NCBI RefSeq assembly: GCF_003058165.1
Contig: NZ_QBUC01000003.1
Location: forward strand, 164,639-228,638
DNA from: Paenisporosarcina sp. OV554
GTDB lineage: Bacteria > Bacillota > Bacilli > Bacillales_A > Planococcaceae
Direction: 5' to 3'
DNA: 64,000 nt
In this document: piece by piece, positions 18,091 to 26,220 of the stretch
How the letters are laid out: the number at the start of each line of letters is the position of its first letter
Numbering within the stretch: position 1 is the stretch's first letter
Translations under genes and position numbers: made by a program
The notes under the pieces: generated by a model
What the model saw: only the letters and a program-made list of their open reading frames with translations
Databases searched by the model: none
What the model was told of the DNA's origin: nothing

Positions 18091-19284
18091 TTATTTACTC
18101 ATCCGTAAGGTAATCTCACTTACAATCAATACAACGATAGGCAATGCGTATAAACTTGCTTGTTCCACACCAACAATCACTAAAGTCACTAGCACAATCA
18201 AAGCTTGTAAAACTTGAACCACTCGCACTAGTTTTAAAATACCATTGTTTCTTGCATTTTCTGCAATTGGGAAAAGCATATCCATCCGGAATTCACTAGA
18301 TGCTGACAGTGCTTGTTTGATTTGAATCGCAGAAGCAAATGCTAACGCTCCAACAAAAATCATCACAACAATAGGAATGTCAATAAATGCTGCACCTATA
18401 GCTGACAGTAAAGTTAATCGTAACCATAAGTAAAACGTATCATCAGTACGAACGAAGGTTCTGAATACTAAATAGTCTTGAGCATTCTTCTGATGACTTG
18501 GCACTAATCGGTACAATCCATTAAGCCATGGGCGACGGTGAATGCTTCCTTGTATATGAGGTACATCCGTAAAATAATTAGCAAAGCGATAGAAACGTAA
18601 CATCCGATTTTGTTCCATTTTCACGAAGTGCTCATATGGGAAAGGTTGTCCTTTCAGTTGACGGCTCCAGGAAATAAAATAAAATACAATAGGTATAATT
18701 AGTAACAACAAATACAATGGATTCATTGTAAAGGCACTAGCAAGTACAGCGATAGAAATAAATGCACGTACAATGCGATCTCCCCATACCCCTTGCCCTC
18801 GGTTCGCCCATCTGAATGCAAACTCTACTTGCACGTTCCACCATTTCAATAGCAACATAATGATAAATACAAGACCTAATGTTTTAGGCTGAATTTTACT
18901 CACTTGGCTCAATAACGGAATTGCGACGATAAATGGCACAATTACGATAAAAAGTTGTGACCAGAACGTCCAAGACAATGCCTTTTTCATATACGTCATT
19001 AATTTCGTTTCAAGTGGAAGTAAATACACTTGGTCTGGTTCACGTATCAATGTTGTTGGCATACTAAATGAAAGTAAAACTCCAATAACAGTTGCTACCA
19101 ACCAAGTACCTGGAAAATCACTTGGTACTGTTTTTAACCATTCACTATATTGATAACCACCTGCTCCAAGTACGAACACTACGACAATAGCAAGATGACC
19201 AGTGAAAACATATTTTAAGTATTTTTGAAGTTCGTTTACGTAATGAAGAAACCGTTTACGCCAGACGTCATGTAGGTTCTTCAT
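18091..19284 (-). CDS. ecsB: ABC transporter permease EcsB
   Basis: A 397-aa membrane protein with about 8-10 predicted helices in two blocks (about 25-210 and 290-395). It is the membrane partner of EcsA. In B. subtilis EcsAB affects secretion, competence and sporulation and regulates intramembrane proteolysis by RasP. It overlaps ecsA by 17 bp, which implies translational coupling. EcsC, third in B. subtilis, is missing here. Confidence 0.87.
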   Translation of the reverse strand: MKNLHDVWRKRFLHYVNELQKYLKYVFTGHLAIVVVFVLGAGGYQYSEWLKTVPSDFPGTWLVATVIGVLLSFSMPTTLIREPDQVYLLPLETKLMTYMKKALSWTFWSQLFIVIVPFIVAIPLLSQVSKIQPKTLGLVFIIMLLLKWWNVQVEFAFRWANRGQGVWGDRIVRAFISIAVLASAFTMNPLYLLLLIIPIVFYFISWSRQLKGQPFPYEHFVKMEQNRMLRFYRFANYFTDVPHIQGSIHRRPWLNGLYRLVPSHQKNAQDYLVFRTFVRTDDTFYLWLRLTLLSAIGAAFIDIPIVVMIFVGALAFASAIQIKQALSASSEFRMDMLFPIAENARNNGILKLVRVVQVLQALIVLVTLVIVGVEQASLYALPIVVLIVSEITLRMSK

Positions 19285-20017
19285 TGTCTCGCTCCTTAGT
19301 CATCGCGATGTACAAGTCATCGAGAGTAGCTAGTGGCATGTTAAATGCAACTCGTAAATCTTTCATTGTCCCTTGCGCTCGAATTCGACCGTTGTGCAAT
19401 AACAAAATGCGGTCACAATACCGTTCTGCTGTAGATAAAATATGTGTAGACATAAGAACGGAAGCACCCGTTTGTTTCTTTTCATTCATTTGATCCAGCA
19501 ACGATTGAATCCCGAGAGGGTCCAGCCCGACGAAAGGTTCATCAATAATATATAAGGAAGGATTCACTAAGAATGCACACATAATCATCACTTTTTGACG
19601 CATTCCTTTAGAAAAGTGTGATGGAAACCAATTTAAACGTTTTTCCATTCGAAATTCTTTTAATAGTACTTCGGACCGAGCGGCTAATGTTGCTTCATCC
19701 AAACCATACGCCATAGCTGTAAGTTCCAAATGTTCCTTTAAGGTTAATTCGTCATACAATACAGGTGTTTCAGGAATATATGAAAACGAAGAACGATACG
19801 CATCCATGTCTTCTTCCATCGTCACTTTGTTTAAACGAATTTCTCCGTCTCTTGGATTCATTAATCCAATAATGTGCTTAATTGTTGTGCTTTTCCCTGC
19901 CCCATTCAGTCCTATAAGACCGACTAATTCTCCGGGTGCTATTGAAAAAGATAAATCATGAATGATTGGTTTACGAGTATAGCCACCTGTAACTCCACTT
20001 ACTTCTAATACGTTCAT
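19268..20017 (-). CDS. ecsA: ABC transporter ATPase EcsA
   Basis: About 249 aa (247 in B. subtilis). Walker A GLNGAGKST (about 36-44), signature FSKGMRQKVM, Walker B YIIDEPFVGLDP and switch STHILSTAERYCD. It energises EcsB. The ATG at 20017 follows AAAGGGGTG by seven bases and gives the conserved start MNVLEVSGVTGGYT; a longer frame to 20050 lacks support. Divergent from hit across about 110 bp, as in B. subtilis. Confidence 0.93.
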   Translation of the reverse strand: MNVLEVSGVTGGYTRKPIIHDLSFSIAPGELVGLIGLNGAGKSTTIKHIIGLMNPRDGEIRLNKVTMEEDMDAYRSSFSYIPETPVLYDELTLKEHLELTAMAYGLDEATLAARSEVLLKEFRMEKRLNWFPSHFSKGMRQKVMIMCAFLVNPSLYIIDEPFVGLDPLGIQSLLDQMNEKKQTGASVLMSTHILSTAERYCDRILLLHNGRIRAQGTMKDLRVAFNMPLATLDDLYIAMTKERDNEEPT

Positions 20018-20130
20018 CAAATGCACCCCTTTTATTCTATATCTTAACAAAAAAATAACGAATTAGCTTTTCACTAGTCACTTCCATTTATGATAAACTT
20101 AGGACCATATCATGAAAGGACGTGACCGCA

Positions 20131-20556
20131 ATGAATGATTGTTTGTTTTGTAAAATTGTAGACGGTTCGATTCCAAGTACTAAAGTGTATGAAGATGAAC
20201 ATGTGTTAGCCTTTATGGATATTATGCCCCTTACAAAAGGCCATACATTATTAATTCCAAAAAAACATCATGAAAACGTCTATGACATGTCCTCTGAAGT
20301 AGCGGGACAATTATTTTCCGTTGTGCCGAAAATTGCTAATTCGCTTAAAGCTTCATTCCAACCTGTTGGCTTAAATTTACTGAATAACAACGGTGCTCCT
20401 GCTGGACAAAGTGTTTTCCATTTTCATCTTCATTTTATACCGAGATATGATCAAACAGATGGTTTTAAAGCTTCATGGCAAACAAAAGAAAAACAGTATA
20501 CGAGCGAAATGTTTGCAGAGTATGCTGAACAAATCCGATTAAATCTAAGCAAGTAA
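20131..20556 (+). CDS. hit: HIT-family nucleotide-binding protein
   Basis: About 141 aa (145 in B. subtilis). It starts with the zinc-type CLFCKIVDG motif (CxxC) and carries the histidine triad in FHFHLHFIPRY near residue 100. Such proteins hydrolyse nucleoside phosphoramidates or dinucleotides. The ATG at 20131 has AAAGGA upstream; a GTG nine bases earlier is closer to the site and less likely. Divergent neighbour of ecsAB. Confidence 0.92.
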   Translation: MNDCLFCKIVDGSIPSTKVYEDEHVLAFMDIMPLTKGHTLLIPKKHHENVYDMSSEVAGQLFSVVPKIANSLKASFQPVGLNLLNNNGAPAGQSVFHFHLHFIPRYDQTDGFKASWQTKEKQYTSEMFAEYAEQIRLNLSK

Positions 20557-20646
20557 TCTTGCATTTATCGCTATTAAACTGTAACATGAAATATAAGTTT
20601 CTCGCTGTCGATCACAGGATACCTCAGGAGAATCCAAAAATTACAT

Positions 20647-20669
20647 TAGAATAGTTGAGGAGAGATGAG
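20647..20669 (+). promoter_or_regulatory. TRAP-binding site over the trpP ribosome site
   Basis: Five (U/G)AG triplets start at 20647, 20652, 20657, 20662 and 20667, each separated by exactly two bases (TAG, TAG, GAG, GAG, GAG). They cover the purine-rich ribosome site of the ATG at 20673. Tryptophan-bound TRAP (MtrB) wraps such repeats; in B. subtilis it represses trpP translation this way. A sixth GAG at 20628 and a TAG at 20689 lie off-register. Confidence 0.8.
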
Positions 20670-20672
20670 AAA

Positions 20673-21203
20673 ATGAATACAAAAAATTTAGTGTTAATGT
20701 CCCTACTGGTTAGTGTAGGAGCAGCATTGTACTTAGTAATCCCAGGTTTTAATGGTGGGATGAAACCAGACTTTATGTTAACGATGATGTTTATTGGGAT
20801 TCTACTTTTCCCTAAAGTATCACATGTCTTTCTATTAGCAATTACTACCGGCGTTATATCTGGGCTGTTTTCTACTTTCCCAGCAGGATTTATTCCTAAC
20901 GTCGTCGATAAATTCATTACCGCATTTGTATTTTTTGCAGTAGTTGTGGCGTTGAAACATTTAACGACAAAACTTCCTGTTGCAGTAGCACTTACAGCAG
21001 TTGGCACATTCTTATCAGGCGTTATTTTCTTGTCCGTTGCGATTTTTGTACTCGGTGTAGAAATTCCTTTATCGTTTGGGTTCCTTGTTACAACGGTAGT
21101 CTTACCAACAGTTGCATTAAATTCCATCGCATTTGTCTTTATTTTCCCGATTGTAACTCAATTGGTGAAAAGATCGAAATTTAAAACAGCTCTTTCAAAC
21201 TAA
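20673..21203 (+). CDS. trpP: Tryptophan transporter TrpP
   Basis: About 176 aa with five to six membrane helices, starting MNTKNLVLMSLLVSVGAAL; the segment PGFNGGMKPDFMLTMMFIGI matches the TrpP/YhaG family. Imports tryptophan. The ATG at 20673 is chosen because it sits directly after the TRAP-site ribosome-binding region; an upstream in-frame codon at 20655 falls inside that region. Predicted to be shut off at the level of translation when tryptophan is plentiful. Ends with a clear terminator. Confidence 0.9.
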   Translation: MNTKNLVLMSLLVSVGAALYLVIPGFNGGMKPDFMLTMMFIGILLFPKVSHVFLLAITTGVISGLFSTFPAGFIPNVVDKFITAFVFFAVVVALKHLTTKLPVAVALTAVGTFLSGVIFLSVAIFVLGVEIPLSFGFLVTTVVLPTVALNSIAFVFIFPIVTQLVKRSKFKTALSN

Positions 21204-21212
21204 ATATATAAG

Positions 21213-21244
21213 TGGTCTGCCATTCTCGGCAGGCCATTTTTTTT
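21213..21244 (+). terminator. Terminator of trpP
   Basis: 9-bp stem TGGTCTGCC/GGCAGGCCA with one G-U pair and a run of eight T. Confidence 0.88.
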
Positions 21245-21353
21245 ACCTCACTTCCGAATTCGAATGGCGTTTTCTTATTCGCTCGTTAAAAGGCTAGTCG
21301 TCACCTAGATTGCCGTTTCAATTTCCGATTTTTCTTGTTACAAGCACCCACTC

Positions 21354-21468
21354 GCACCTAAGTTTGGGCCCACAGGATGTGGGTCATGAAGGCTTTGCGA
21401 AATTTCTTAGCACTGCATTTTGCGACGAGTAACCGCAGGAGCACCTCGACGTCGCGGTCTTAGCCTTC
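21354..21468 (+). repeat. Dispersed repeat A, copy 1 (115 bp)
   Basis: Same length as and about 90% identical by eye to 25086-25200, with no gaps. The start GCACCTAAG, the small hairpin CCCAC-AGGAT-GTGGG, the block TCATGAAGGCTTTGCGAAAT and CGACGAGTAACCGCAGGAGC are shared. It is non-coding and fills the 430-bp gap between trpP and the YtxH gene. Around 21478-21503 a hairpin AAAACTC/GAGTTTT follows. Confidence 0.82.
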
Positions 21469-21636
21469 GAACCTTAAAACTCATTCATAAACGAGTTTTG
21501 ACTCTTTTCTTCCAAGGCACTTTGACGACCTAGAATAGCGCTTTTTGCATTTCGTGTTGTCTTAGCTTGTCCAACATGTTTTAATTAATTGAAATGAAGG
21601 AATAGTATACATATATATGAAGGGAGTGCTTCTAAA

Positions 21637-22017
21637 ATGAAAGCATCTACATTTTTTATTGGTTTAGTAACAGGTGTTGTTGCAGGATCAGCAGCTGCCT
21701 TATTCTCTACTCCTCAATCTGGTAGCGAATTACGATCTAATGTCAAAACTGCATCTTCAGATTGGAAAGAAAAATTATCTCAAGTGAAATTTCAAATAAG
21801 TGATTTAAAACAATCTATTGCCCGCTTATCAAAAGAAACGAAAACAGAAATTCCACAAACGATTGATGAATTAAAACAGTCTGTTCAATTGTGGCAGAAT
21901 CAAACCGAGCCAATACAAGAAAATTTGCAAAATGAAATTTCTTCAATTCAAATGGCTATGGAAGAATTAGAAAAATCGATAGCTAAATATCAAAAAAACC
22001 CTTCGCCTATTAACTGA
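21637..22017 (+). CDS. yhaH: YtxH-domain small protein (YhaH-like)
   Basis: A 126-aa protein. The N-terminal glycine/alanine-rich helix FFIGLVTGVVAGSAAALF and STPQSGSELR are the YtxH signature; the rest is a highly charged helix with coiled-coil potential (about 30-120). YtxH proteins are often stress-linked; the role is unknown. AAGGGAGTG precedes the ATG. Position near hpr and trpP matches B. subtilis yhaH. Confidence 0.82.
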   Translation: MKASTFFIGLVTGVVAGSAAALFSTPQSGSELRSNVKTASSDWKEKLSQVKFQISDLKQSIARLSKETKTEIPQTIDELKQSVQLWQNQTEPIQENLQNEISSIQMAMEELEKSIAKYQKNPSPIN

Positions 22018-22029
22018 AGGTAAATCTCT

Positions 22030-22061
22030 GTCCTACATTTATTTGTAGGACTTTTTTTTTT
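22030..22061 (+). terminator. Terminator of the YtxH gene
   Basis: 7-bp stem GTCCTAC/GTAGGAC followed by ten T. Confidence 0.87.
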
Positions 22062-22228
22062 GATAATCTGCTTCAACACACATAGTCAGCAAAATAATGT
22101 AAAGCTATTATTGGATGATTTATAAAAATTATTATTGTCATCATAATATTTCAAAAATTCCAACTATGCAGGACTTTACTTTATTGCTATAATGATAGAA
22201 AATGATTTTCGCGGAAGAAGGTGGCGAC

Positions 22229-22786
22229 ATGTCTGAACAAATGTACACAATGAAAGAGGCAATGCTCTACAGCCAGCGGATTGCACAGCTGTCGAAAGCA
22301 CTTTGGAAAGCAGTGGAAAAAGATTGGCAGCAGTGGATAAAACCTTATAATTTGAATATTAATGAACATCATATTTTATGGATTTCTTATCATTTAAAAG
22401 GTGCTTCTATTTCAGATGTAGCAAAATTTGGTGTAATGCATGTGTCTACTGCATTTAATTTTTCAAAAAAATTAGAAGAACGAGGACTTTTATCTTTTTC
22501 AAAACGTGAAGCTGATAAACGAAATACATATGTCGAACTTACAGAACAAGGCCAAGAGTTATTGATGAATATGATTGAACACTACCATGACTCCCAACAT
22601 TCCGTAATTGAAGGTTCTCTTCCTCTTAAAGACTTGTACGGGAGATTTCCAGAATTTATGGAAGTAATGGCTGTAATTCGTAATATTTACGGTGATGACT
22701 TCATGGGGATATTTGAACACTCATTCAAAAACATAGATAAAAGCTTCGATGAAAAGATTGATAATATCAGACCAACAGTGAGGTAA
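22229..22786 (+). CDS. hpr: MarR-family regulator Hpr (ScoC)
   Basis: About 185 aa. It contains [18 protein letters not shown] and [19 protein letters not shown], nearly as in B. subtilis ScoC, then the winged-helix reading segment [19 protein letters not shown]. Hpr represses extracellular protease genes and sporulation in the transition state. The C-terminus is shorter than in B. subtilis. The ATG at 22229 after GAAGGTGG is preferred to an in-frame ATG 27 bp upstream. Confidence 0.93.
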   Translation: MSEQMYTMKEAMLYSQRIAQLSKALWKAVEKDWQQWIKPYNLNINEHHILWISYHLKGASISDVAKFGVMHVSTAFNFSKKLEERGLLSFSKREADKRNTYVELTEQGQELLMNMIEHYHDSQHSVIEGSLPLKDLYGRFPEFMEVMAVIRNIYGDDFMGIFEHSFKNIDKSFDEKIDNIRPTVR

Positions 22787-22912
22787 AACTAAGTAATCTA
22801 AATGGATGAAAACGCTGTCTAAAATGTAATATTAGTAGACTTGCTTTTTTACCCAAAACATCGTAATGTATGTATCTGCAAGCATATTATTTTATTATAG
22901 GAGATGCATACA

Positions 22913-23455
22913 TTGCACTGCTGGAAAACCATTAACGTAAAAAAACAATACGGCTTCGATCGTATTTTCATGTTGTCATTGTTACTTGTCCTTGCCGTAT
23001 TTTCATTTTTCTATGTAGTAATTGAAATATTAAACGATAATCCCCTTTCTGATGATAGATTTACAATTTTTCTACTAAGTTTTATTTTATTATATCCGAC
23101 ACATAAAGCTATTCATTACCTACCATTGATTCGTTATCGTAATCGAATTCATTTTTCTGTAAAAACACAATTTGGTATTATTCCAATTTTATCTATTCGT
23201 GTTAAAGAACCGGTTCCAAAAACACTTTTCTTATTCGCTTTACTTGCTCCATTTTTTATCATTAACACCATTTTAATTACGGGTGCATTTACGTTTCCGG
23301 AATTTGGACATTACTTTACAGTGCTGCTTTCATACCATTGTGGTCTTTGTCTAATTGATTTGTTATATATTAAGAATCTTGCTCGGTCACCGAAAAAAGC
23401 GTTGATTGAAGAAACGGAAACTGGATATGAAATATTAGTCCCTCCTACTATCTAG
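22913..23455 (+). CDS. DUF3267 membrane protein
   Basis: About 180 aa with four hydrophobic segments (roughly 19-43, 48-66, 102-125 and 135-150). HKAIHYLP is in the place of the HExxH-like motif of DUF3267, a family regarded as putative membrane zinc peptidases; the second residue is Lys rather than Glu, so activity is doubtful. TTG at 22913 is nine bases from TAGGAG and gives the usual MHCWKTIN start, whereas the ATG at 22904 touches that site. Next to hpr as in related genomes. Confidence 0.68.
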   Translation: MHCWKTINVKKQYGFDRIFMLSLLLVLAVFSFFYVVIEILNDNPLSDDRFTIFLLSFILLYPTHKAIHYLPLIRYRNRIHFSVKTQFGIIPILSIRVKEPVPKTLFLFALLAPFFIINTILITGAFTFPEFGHYFTVLLSYHCGLCLIDLLYIKNLARSPKKALIEETETGYEILVPPTI

Positions 23456-23523
23456 TCAGTTTACTGTTCTTTTTCTCGTGATTTTGATATGATTGTGTAG
23501 ATTGGCAGAGGGGAGGAATAAGC

Positions 23524-23709
23524 GTGATTATCACAATAGTAGTGCTATTCTCGATAGTGTATTTATTCCAAATAAACCGCATGACCTATGCGTTATGTGC
23601 ACAACGAGAAATTCCTGAAGAAAAGCAAAATAAGATTTTCAGAACAATAAATGTATTGGTAACGATTTTACTTGTTTCCTTTTACGTAGAAATTTTATTT
23701 ACAGCATAA
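23524..23709 (+). CDS. Small membrane protein, unknown
   Basis: 61 codons from a GTG with GGGGAGG eight bases upstream. Two hydrophobic helices (1-18 and 42-60) flank a charged loop REIPEEKQNKIFR. No family recognised. The strong ribosome site and the terminator right behind the stop argue that it is real. Confidence 0.62.
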   Translation: MIITIVVLFSIVYLFQINRMTYALCAQREIPEEKQNKIFRTINVLVTILLVSFYVEILFTA

Positions 23710-23710
23710 A

Positions 23711-23751
23711 AAAGTCCATTCGCCTGAACTAGGCAAATGGACTTTTTCTTT
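23711..23751. terminator. Terminator after the 61-aa ORF
   Basis: Stem AAAGTCCATT-GCC with complement 23732-23745, then TTTTTCTTTTT; A-rich on the left too, so it may also act leftwards for the YjcZ-like gene. Confidence 0.82.
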
Positions 23752-23840
23752 TTACCAGTAAGAATCTAGGTAAAAAAGCCTTTATTGGAGGCTTTATAGT
23801 TGGTTTCAAGCACTAAAATAGCACTCTCCACTCTTTTTCA

Positions 23841-23933
23841 TTAGCACAAGAACGCTGCACCAACGATAATTAATAAGATAAATAGAACTACAATTAACGC
23901 AAAGCCAGATTGATCATGATGTCCACCACTCAC
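23841..23933 (-). CDS. YjcZ-family small sporulation protein
   Basis: A 30-aa ORF from a GTG preceded by GGGGGTG. It begins MSGGHHDQSGFAL, then one hydrophobic helix of about 18 residues, ending in AAFLC. A glycine/histidine-rich start plus a single FALIVVLFILLIIVG-type helix is the pattern of YjcZ/YhaX-type short peptides often annotated as sporulation proteins. Too short for most gene callers. It lies divergent from prsA. Confidence 0.75.
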   Translation of the reverse strand: MSGGHHDQSGFALIVVLFILLIIVGAAFLC

Positions 23934-24073
23934 TTCGCACACCCCCTCTCTCTTTGTTAGAGTATGCTCCTTTGATTGTCTTTCGTAGGCAAATATGGGA
24001 ACCATTTTTGTTTTTTCTTCGTTTATGTTATAGTAAACACTGCATCAAGAAGAGAAGTTAGGAGAGATTTCCC

Positions 24074-24973
24074 ATGAAAAAATCCGTATTAACATTAACT
24101 TTAGCAGCATCAGTTTTAGCTTTATCAGCTTGTAGCGGTGACTCTGCATCTGATGATTCACCTGCAATTGTCACTTCTAAAGCTGGCGATATTTCAAAAA
24201 ATGAATTATATGAAGAAATGAAACAGTCTGTTGGTAAACAAGCACTTCAAGTATTAATTATCGAAAAAGTCTTAGCTTCAGAATATGAAGTTTCAGACAA
24301 AGAAGTAAAGGCTCAATTTGACAAAGAGAAAAAAGAAATGGGCGAAGGCTTTGCTCAATACCTTGAACAACAAGGTCAAACTGAAGAAGGCTATAAAAAG
24401 TATATCCGTTTGAATTTATTGCAAGAAAAAGCTTTGACTGAAGGCATTAAAGTTACAGATAAAGAAGTTGAAGCTCAATATAAAAACATGCAAACAGAGT
24501 TAAATGCACGTCATGTTTTAGTTGCTGACGAAGCAACAGCTAAAGAAGTTAAAACTAAGCTTGAAAAAGGCGCAGACTTTGCTGAAGTAGCAAAAAAATA
24601 TTCTACTGAGCAAGCTGCACAAGAATCAGGTGGCGAACTTGGTTGGTTCACACCAGATAAAATGGTAAAAGAATTTTCTGATGCTGCGTTGGCTTTAGAA
24701 AAGAATACTATTAGTGAGCCTGTGAAATCGGAATTCGGATTCCACATCATTGAAGTTACAGACAAACGTGAAAAAGATATTGGCACGTTAGAAGAAAATA
24801 AAGCTGAAATTACGAAAACTCTAAAAGTACAAAAAGCAGATACTAGTTCATTACTTCCGAAAGTATCGAAATTAATGAAAGAAGCTGACATCAAGATCAA
24901 GGATGAAGATTTGAAAGGCGCAATCGATCAAATTTTAAACCCTGAACCAGCAGAACCAGCTGCAGCTGAATAA
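24074..24973 (+). CDS. prsA: Foldase lipoprotein PrsA
   Basis: A 299-aa lipoprotein. Signal MKKSVLTLTLAASVLALSAC with lipobox LSAC, lipidated at Cys20. The parvulin-type PpiC domain spans about 135-230, with ARHVLVADEATAKEV, GGELGWF and FGFHIIEVTDKR. It folds exported proteins on the outer face of the membrane; essential in B. subtilis. The C-terminus ends in an alanine/glutamate-rich tail. Monocistronic with its own terminator. Confidence 0.95.
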   Translation: MKKSVLTLTLAASVLALSACSGDSASDDSPAIVTSKAGDISKNELYEEMKQSVGKQALQVLIIEKVLASEYEVSDKEVKAQFDKEKKEMGEGFAQYLEQQGQTEEGYKKYIRLNLLQEKALTEGIKVTDKEVEAQYKNMQTELNARHVLVADEATAKEVKTKLEKGADFAEVAKKYSTEQAAQESGGELGWFTPDKMVKEFSDAALALEKNTISEPVKSEFGFHIIEVTDKREKDIGTLEENKAEITKTLKVQKADTSSLLPKVSKLMKEADIKIKDEDLKGAIDQILNPEPAEPAAAE

Positions 24974-24986
24974 AAGATTACACATT

Positions 24987-25020
24987 AAAGGCGCTCCCAT
25001 AAATGGGAGCGCCTTTTAGT
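24987..25020 (+). terminator. Terminator of prsA
   Basis: 14-bp perfect stem AAAGGCGCTCCCAT with its complement, two-base loop, then TTTT. Confidence 0.88.
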
Positions 25021-25085
25021 TATTATTTTGATAAGGTATGTGCGCTGTTACGCTTTTCTTACTGTCTAGCTCCCCGGGGCAGGCC

Positions 25086-25200
25086 GCACCTAAGCTTGGG
25101 GCCACAGGACGTGGGTCATGAAGGCTTTGCGAAATTTCTTAACACTGAATTTTGCGACGAGTAACCGCAGGAGCACCACGAAGTCACGAACTTAGCCTTC
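25086..25200 (+). repeat. Dispersed repeat A, copy 2 (115 bp)
   Basis: Ungapped counterpart of 21354-21468, same orientation. Upstream it also carries GTCTAGCTCCCCGGGGCAGG, a GC-rich lead-in not present in copy 1. Downstream a hairpin GGGAAC/GTTCCC. Non-coding; it lies between prsA and yhaM. Confidence 0.82.
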
Positions 25201-25281
25201 CTTCCATTTCAATCGGGAACAAGTTCCCGTTTCGAATCTTCCAGCGCCGGTGTCGCCCTAAAATGCCCCGTCACGCTATTC

Positions 25282-26220
25282 TTACTCAAATGTTGGTTTA
25301 TAGAATGAACGATTTTCGAGCGGGAATAGTCGCTCTGAGAACTCACCAGGATTCGTTTTATTTAATGCGCGGTCTAGCATGTTCATTTTCGCATCAATAT
25401 TATCGATGTAGTGAAGCATTTCCGCTTCACGTAGCATTGGTCTTTTGGGGCTTCCCCATTCTTCTTTACCATGATGAGATAGCACCATATGTTGAAGAAG
25501 CATGACCTCTTCTCCTTCAATTTGCAATTCTTCTGCAGCTTTTGAAATTTCATTTACCATAATTGTAATATGACCCAGTAAATTCCCTTCAATCGTATAA
25601 GAAGTAGCAATAGGTCCAGATAACTCCGTTACTTTACCAACATCATGTAAAATGATGCCTGCATATAGTAAATCTTTATTTAGTGATGGATACAACTCAC
25701 ATAAAGACTTCCCTAGTTTCAACATCGATACAACATGATCAATTAATCCCGAAACGTAGTCATGGTGATTTTTAGTAGCTGCTGGATAAGTCATGATGGC
25801 TGCCTGATGTTTTTTCAACAAGTGTCGAGTAATTCGTTGAATGGCGGGATTTTTCATTTCGAAGAAAAATTGCATTAATTCCTCAAACAATACTTCTTTC
25901 GGCTTTTCAGCAGATGGTACTAAATCCGCTAGCGAAATTCCCTCTTCTTCTTTTACGACACGAATACTCTTAATTCGCAACTGGTTCTTCCCTCTATAGT
26001 GTTGAATTTCACCGCCTACTCGGACAATTGCCTCTGCATGATATAACGTTTCATGTTCTTCCGTTGTGTCCCAAAGCTTTGCTTCAATATCTCCACTCTT
26101 ATCCTGTAAAATGAGTGTCATAAATTTATTGCCAGTAGTAGTAAATGCTTTGGTAGATTGTTTAATTAATAGAAAGTGGTCTACAGCTTCTCCCACGGCT
26201 AATTCTGTAACGCGTTTCAT
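25282..26220 (-). CDS. yhaM: 3'-5' exoribonuclease YhaM
   Basis: A 312-aa enzyme (314 in B. subtilis). N-terminal OB-fold (about 15-95, with [19 protein letters not shown]) and HD-type metal domain (about 160-285) with HDVGK and the second histidine pair in [11 protein letters not shown]. It degrades RNA and single-stranded DNA in a Mn-dependent way. The ATG overlaps the yhaN stop (ATGA), so yhaO-yhaN-yhaM form one coupled operon. Confidence 0.94.
   Translation of the reverse strand: MKRVTELAVGEAVDHFLLIKQSTKAFTTTGNKFMTLILQDKSGDIEAKLWDTTEEHETLYHAEAIVRVGGEIQHYRGKNQLRIKSIRVVKEEEGISLADLVPSAEKPKEVLFEELMQFFFEMKNPAIQRITRHLLKKHQAAIMTYPAATKNHHDYVSGLIDHVVSMLKLGKSLCELYPSLNKDLLYAGIILHDVGKVTELSGPIATSYTIEGNLLGHITIMVNEISKAAEELQIEGEEVMLLQHMVLSHHGKEEWGSPKRPMLREAEMLHYIDNIDAKMNMLDRALNKTNPGEFSERLFPLENRSFYKPTFE

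Noticed and set aside
20624..21127. 167-aa minus-strand ORF opposite trpP
   Set aside because: Threonine/asparagine-rich antisense shadow of a hydrophobic membrane protein; trpP has the TRAP site, start and terminator.
25152..25505. 117-aa plus-strand ORF
   Set aside because: It runs through repeat A copy 2 and the antisense of yhaM; no ribosome site and arginine-rich shadow composition.
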